A program made the position numbers and the translations under genes. Below, piece after piece: positions 39,289 through 42,824 of a DNA stretch of 42,824 nt; position 1 is the first letter of the stretch; the number at the start of each line of letters is the position of its first letter. The DNA lies in contig DAOUGD010000243.1 of assembly GCA_034429475.1 (NCBI GenBank), positions 1 to 42,824 on the forward strand, in the 5' to 3' direction. Source of the stretch: JAKQHY01 sp034429475. GTDB lineage: Bacteria > Chloroflexota > Anaerolineae > B4-G1 > SLSP01. A model generated the notes under the pieces. That model was given only the letters and a program-made list of their open reading frames with translations. It made no database searches and was not told the DNA's origin.

Positions 39289-40047
39289 ATGCAGCCCATG
39301 CCACAAGCGCGGATATTGGTGGTTGAAGATGAAATTCGTTATGTTCGCGTGATAAAAATTACTCTTGAAGCCAATCATTATGAAGTTCTCGTGGCGTCCA
39401 ATGGCGAGAAAGCCATCGAGTTAGCTGCTGCCGAAAAGCTCGATTTGATCCTGTTGGATATTCTGATGCCGGGGATGGATGGCTACGAAGTTTGTCAGCG
39501 CGTCCGGGAATTTTCCAACGTTCCCATTATTTTCCTCACTGCGTTGGAAGATATGACGAACAAAGTGCGAGGTTTGGAGGGCGGCGGCAATGACTACATT
39601 ACCAAGCCGTTCAGTATGCGGGAATTGTTGGCCCGCATCCGCGTCCAATTGCGCCATACCGAGCCGCCCGCAGTGCCTCCGCCGGCTGTGCTTCAGGTGG
39701 GGCGGGTGAAAATGGATTTCGGTAAAGGCCGGCTTTATCGCGATGGTGAGGAAATCAAATTGACCCATACGGAATACCTCTTGCTGGCGCTCATCATGCG
39801 GCATACCGGCCACGTCATGGTGCCAGAGTATTTGTTGGAACAGGTGTGGGGCAGCGGCCATGAGAATGATACGCAACTGTTGTGGCAGGTCATTCACCGC
39901 CTGCGGCAGAAAATCGAGCCGGATCCGGCTAACCCGCAATACATCCATACTCGCGCCGGGGTGGGCTATATTTTTGAATACCATGGGGTGGAGGCTCCAG
40001 TAGAACCTCCCCTGACCGACTACCCTGATTTCATACCTGAGGAATGA
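39289..40047 (+). CDS. OmpR/PhoB family response regulator
   Basis: A 252-residue regulator. Receiver: acidic VVEDE (about 11-15), phosphoacceptor D57 (LILLDILMPGMDG), T and K in FLTALED and ITKPFSMREL. C-terminal winged helix (about 135-235) with LTHTEYLLLALIMRH, QVWGSGHENDTQLLWQVIHR and RLRQKIEPDP, ending HTRAGVGYIF, the classic PhoB-type DNA-binding domain. The frame begins at 39214, but that overlaps the predicted promoter; the ATG at 39289 follows AGGGGGCC and is preferred. It overlaps the next gene, so it is co-expressed with the CxxC protein and two ATP-grasp genes. No kinase is adjacent. Confidence 0.92.
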   Translation: MQPMPQARILVVEDEIRYVRVIKITLEANHYEVLVASNGEKAIELAAAEKLDLILLDILMPGMDGYEVCQRVREFSNVPIIFLTALEDMTNKVRGLEGGGNDYITKPFSMRELLARIRVQLRHTEPPAVPPPAVLQVGRVKMDFGKGRLYRDGEEIKLTHTEYLLLALIMRHTGHVMVPEYLLEQVWGSGHENDTQLLWQVIHRLRQKIEPDPANPQYIHTRAGVGYIFEYHGVEAPVEPPLTDYPDFIPEE

Positions 40048-40049
40048 CG

Positions 40050-40406
40050 ATGGATCTGCTTAAGAAAATTATCGCACAGCTCTTTGGCAGCCGCAATGCG
40101 GAAGTGACCGACCCTGATGGCCTTTATTTCTACGTCAAGTGCCAACAGTGTGGCGCGCCCGTGCGCGTGCGGGTTGACCGGCAGCACGATTTGCAGCGCG
40201 ATTATGAGAACGGCGGATTTCTGTTGCGGAAGGAAATTATGGATGGGAAGTGTTTCCGTCTGATGTACGCCACCGTGCGTTTCGATCCGGCCTATCGCAT
40301 TGTGGAACAGACGGTGGAAGGCGGCGAATTTATCACCTGGGAGGAATACCAACAATGTACAACCACCGCCCGTGGACAAATGCGCGAGCTTGTGTTGAAG
40401 GAGTAG
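40050..40406 (+). CDS. Small CxxC protein, unknown
   Basis: A 118-residue protein. It has a basic N-terminal helix (MDLLKKIIAQLFGSRN), then YFYVKCQQCGAPVRVRVD with one C-x-x-C pair near 30-35, and a later lone Cys in DGKCFRL; this could be half a zinc ribbon. No family recognised. ATG 40050 has GAGG 7 bases upstream; ATG 40044 overlaps the regulator stop. It is followed after 3 bases by the first ATP-grasp gene, so a shared pathway is likely. Confidence 0.75.
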   Translation: MDLLKKIIAQLFGSRNAEVTDPDGLYFYVKCQQCGAPVRVRVDRQHDLQRDYENGGFLLRKEIMDGKCFRLMYATVRFDPAYRIVEQTVEGGEFITWEEYQQCTTTARGQMRELVLKE

Positions 40407-40409
40407 CCG

Positions 40410-41570
40410 ATGAATGTACTGTTGTTTTCGCCCCATTTTCCGCATAACTACTATCAGTTTGCCGTCGCTTTGCGGCGCAACGGTGTGAACGTGTTGGGAT
40501 TGGGGGATGCGCCTTACGAAGCTCTCAGGGAAGAATTGCGCGCCGCCTTGTCCGAGTATTATCGTGTGGACGACATGCATAACTACGATCAATTGCTTCG
40601 AGCGTGCGGCTATTTCACGCACCGTTACGGCAAATTGGATCGGATCGAATCGCACAACGAGTATTGGTTGCAAACTGACGCCCGCCTGCGCACCGACTTC
40701 AATGTGCCCGGCCCAAAAAATGACGACGTTCTCTGGGTCAAGCAGAAGTCGCGGATGAAGCAGGTGTTTGCCCAGGCCGGCATCGCGGTGGCGCGCGGCG
40801 CGGTCGTGCATACGTTTGATGACGCCGAGAAGTTGATTGCGCAGACCGGCTATCCGGTCGTCGCCAAGCCGGATGTGGGGGTGGGGGCGGCGGCCACCTA
40901 TAAGATTCACAACGCGCAGGAATTGAAAGCGTTCTTTGCCGCCCGGCCGCCCATAGACTATATGCTGGAGGAGTTTATCCAGGGCAAGCTGTATTCCTTC
41001 GATGGGCTGACCGACCGCGATGGACAGATCGTCTTTTTTACCTCGCATTATTTCAGCCAGGGGATCATGGAGACGGTCAACGAGGGGCGCGATCTGTTCT
41101 ACTATTCCATGCGGGAACTGCCCATCGGCCTGGAAGACGTGGGACGAAAAGCGGTGGCCGCCTTTGGGCTACAGGAACGCTTCTTCCATATTGAGTTTTT
41201 CCAGGTCGCGCCGGGTCGGTGGGTGGCGTTGGAGGTCAACATGCGTCCCCCCGGCGGGCTGACGATGGATATGTTCAACTACGCCAACGACATGAATTTC
41301 TACCAACAGTGGGCCGATGCAGTGACATTCAATACCTGCGTCGTCACTGCGACGCGCCCGTATCATTGCGCCTATGTGGGACGCAAACGCTCTCTGCCCC
41401 ATCGCCTCTCCCATGAAGAAATTTTGTCCCATTATGGCGCGTTCATCGTCCATCACGAAGCGATCAACCCGGTACTGGCGCCTGCCATCGGCGACTACGG
41501 CTACTTGCTGCGCTCTCCCGATCTGGCCGAGTTGGAACCAATTATCGCGGAGATGGTTGCGCTGTCGTAA
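40410..41570 (+). CDS. ATP-grasp ligase, copy 1
   Basis: A 386-residue ATP-grasp protein starting MNVLLFSPHFP. A pre-ATP-grasp Rossmann-like domain (about 1-100) precedes the ATP-grasp fold: GYPVVAKPDVGVGAAATYK (about 147-165), the LEEFIQGKLYSFDGLTDRDG segment (about 186-205), and the magnesium-binding FHIEFFQ and VNMRPPGG (about 263-290). ATP-grasp enzymes couple a carboxylate to an amine or thiol through an acyl phosphate. The substrate is unknown; the tandem pair with 41583 suggests a two-step or heteromeric ligase. No other biosynthetic gene is seen before the window ends. Confidence 0.88.
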   Translation: MNVLLFSPHFPHNYYQFAVALRRNGVNVLGLGDAPYEALREELRAALSEYYRVDDMHNYDQLLRACGYFTHRYGKLDRIESHNEYWLQTDARLRTDFNVPGPKNDDVLWVKQKSRMKQVFAQAGIAVARGAVVHTFDDAEKLIAQTGYPVVAKPDVGVGAAATYKIHNAQELKAFFAARPPIDYMLEEFIQGKLYSFDGLTDRDGQIVFFTSHYFSQGIMETVNEGRDLFYYSMRELPIGLEDVGRKAVAAFGLQERFFHIEFFQVAPGRWVALEVNMRPPGGLTMDMFNYANDMNFYQQWADAVTFNTCVVTATRPYHCAYVGRKRSLPHRLSHEEILSHYGAFIVHHEAINPVLAPAIGDYGYLLRSPDLAELEPIIAEMVALS

Positions 41571-41582
41571 GAGGGAACGCCG

Positions 41583-42764
41583 ATGAATTTGGTCCTGCTT
41601 TCCCCTCACTTCCCGCCGAACTTTTACAATTTTGCAGTAGGCGCGCGCCAGGTGGGTTTGAACGTCCTGGGGATCGGAGATGCGCCTTTTGAAACGCTGC
41701 GCTTCGAGTTACAATCTGCGCTGACCGAGTATTACCGCGTAGATGACCTGCACGATTACGACAGTGTGCTGCGGGCCTGCGCCTACTTTATCCATCGGTA
41801 TGGCCGGCTGGATCGCCTGGAATCCCATAACGAATATTGGTTGGAAACTGACGCTCGCCTGCGCACCGATTTTAACATCCCCGGCTTGAAGTTGCCCGAC
41901 GTCGCTCGAATCAAGCGCAAATCGCAGATGCGCCAGATCTTCACCGACGCCGGCGTCGCCGTGGCGCGCGGGCATCTCTTGACCGAGCCAGCCGCCGCGC
42001 GCGACTTTGCCGCGCAGGTAGGCTATCCGCTGATCGCCAAACCCAACATCGGTGTAGGCGCCGCCGGCACCTTTAAAATTCGCAACGCGACAGAGTTAGA
42101 ACAATTCTTTGCCAATCATCCCTTGGTGGATTATCTGCTGGAAGAGTTCATCGTGGGGCAGCTCCATTCGTTTGACGGGCTGACGGATCAGGGGGGGCGG
42201 ATTGCGTTCTGCACCGCGCACTTTTACCGACCGGGCATTATGGAAGTGGTCAACGAAGACCTGGACGTGTTCGCCTGCTCTCTGCGCGACATCCCGTCGG
42301 GGTTGGAAGAGGCCGGGCGGAAAGCCGTGGCCGTCTTTGCCGTGCGCGAGCGCTTTTTCCACATTGAATTTTTCCAGCGCGCGGCCGATCAACAGTGGAT
42401 CGCCGTCGAGATGAACATGCGCCCCCCTGGCGGCCCGATGCTCGACGTGTTCAACTTTGCCAACGACCTCAACCTGTACGAGCAGTGGGCCAACGTCCTG
42501 GCGTTCAACACCTTCACCGCCTCTTACTCGCGCCCCTATCACTGCGCCTTTGTGGGACGCAAGCAACATCGCCGGCACCGCCACTCCTTGCAGGATATTC
42601 TCCAGGTCTACGGGCATTTGCTCATCCACCACGAGCCGGTGCCACCGGCCTTTGCGCGGGCGATGGGAAACTATGCGTATTTATTGCGTTCGCCAAACTT
42701 AACCGAACTGCTTGCGGCCATTGATTTCATCCTGGACTGTGATTTGAGCTGGGTCGGCCCTTAG
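41583..42764 (+). CDS. ATP-grasp ligase, copy 2
   Basis: A 393-residue paralogue of the preceding gene, roughly 60% identical by eye: MNLVLLSPHFPPNFYNFAVG, then GLNVLGIGDAPFETLR, ESHNEYWLETDARLRTDFN, GYPLIAKPNIGVGAAGTFK, LEEFIVGQLHSFDGLTDQGG and EMNMRPPGGP. All ATP and metal motifs are kept, so both copies are probably active. It starts 12 bases after copy 1, with GAGGGAACGCCG before the ATG. The 60 bases after it show no feature before the window ends. Confidence 0.88.
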   Translation: MNLVLLSPHFPPNFYNFAVGARQVGLNVLGIGDAPFETLRFELQSALTEYYRVDDLHDYDSVLRACAYFIHRYGRLDRLESHNEYWLETDARLRTDFNIPGLKLPDVARIKRKSQMRQIFTDAGVAVARGHLLTEPAAARDFAAQVGYPLIAKPNIGVGAAGTFKIRNATELEQFFANHPLVDYLLEEFIVGQLHSFDGLTDQGGRIAFCTAHFYRPGIMEVVNEDLDVFACSLRDIPSGLEEAGRKAVAVFAVRERFFHIEFFQRAADQQWIAVEMNMRPPGGPMLDVFNFANDLNLYEQWANVLAFNTFTASYSRPYHCAFVGRKQHRRHRHSLQDILQVYGHLLIHHEPVPPAFARAMGNYAYLLRSPNLTELLAAIDFILDCDLSWVGP

Positions 42765-42824
42765 AATCTGTCCGAAAATTCGTTTTGGCCCGTGATTTGC
42801 GCCTAAAGGCGCGGTTGAGGGGAG

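Overview
The window looks like a chromosomal piece of a Chloroflexota bacterium, probably class Anaerolineae. This is inferred from gene content and style: high GC, long GT39-type membrane glycosyltransferases, a LysM/PA14 secreted protein, a lone CpaF ATPase, RtcB next to archease, and many short hairpin repeats between genes. No rRNA or tRNA was seen, so the placement is not proven.

Layout. 1-2308: the end of a pgpH-like HD phosphohydrolase gene with ybeY and dgkA, overlapping as in an operon. 2335-6826: two related GT39-like membrane glycosyltransferases on the minus strand, separated by nested repeats. 6931-10520: two tiny membrane proteins, a metallo-beta-lactamase-fold hydrolase, an M24 peptidase, greA and nrdR. 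10521-12724: an accessory island with an orphan RHS toxin tip and its likely immunity gene, which are AT-rich, then an RHS core fragment and a degenerate YgiT-like antitoxin. 12773-15491: a glutaredoxin, a receiver protein, a monoacylglycerol-lipase-like hydrolase and a Wzz-like protein.

15627-17640 holds the most unusual unit. A long structured leader is followed by an SPFH (stomatin-like) gene and, 2 bases later, a reverse transcriptase with retron hallmarks (NAxxH, YGDD, ITG). The order leader-effector-RT resembles some retrons, but I do not recall SPFH as a retron partner.

17791-29180: a helical-repeat protein, 6-phosphofructokinase, CpaF, the LysM/PA14 protein, a degenerate receiver, an M3 oligopeptidase, a YchF-type GTPase, a NarL-type histidine kinase and a membrane protein. 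29286-33429 (minus strand): a surface-glycan set of GT2, a polyprenyl-phosphate sugar transferase, a methyltransferase and a sortase. 33522-34945: a possible tiny gene and a PLP aminotransferase. 35024-39124 (minus strand): rtcB, archease, mobB, a small P-loop kinase, a SpoIIE-type phosphatase and yajC. 39289-42764: an OmpR-type regulator in an apparent operon with a CxxC protein and two tandem ATP-grasp ligases, facing yajC across a compact operator region.

A second theme is a set of dispersed hairpins whose arms are built from 8-10 base words. The word differs between elements (AGCAGATTn, AACGGATTn, GATAGACAG and others), but in most of them the two arms remain complementary. One lies in frame inside a glycosyltransferase gene, and others supply the last codons of genes.
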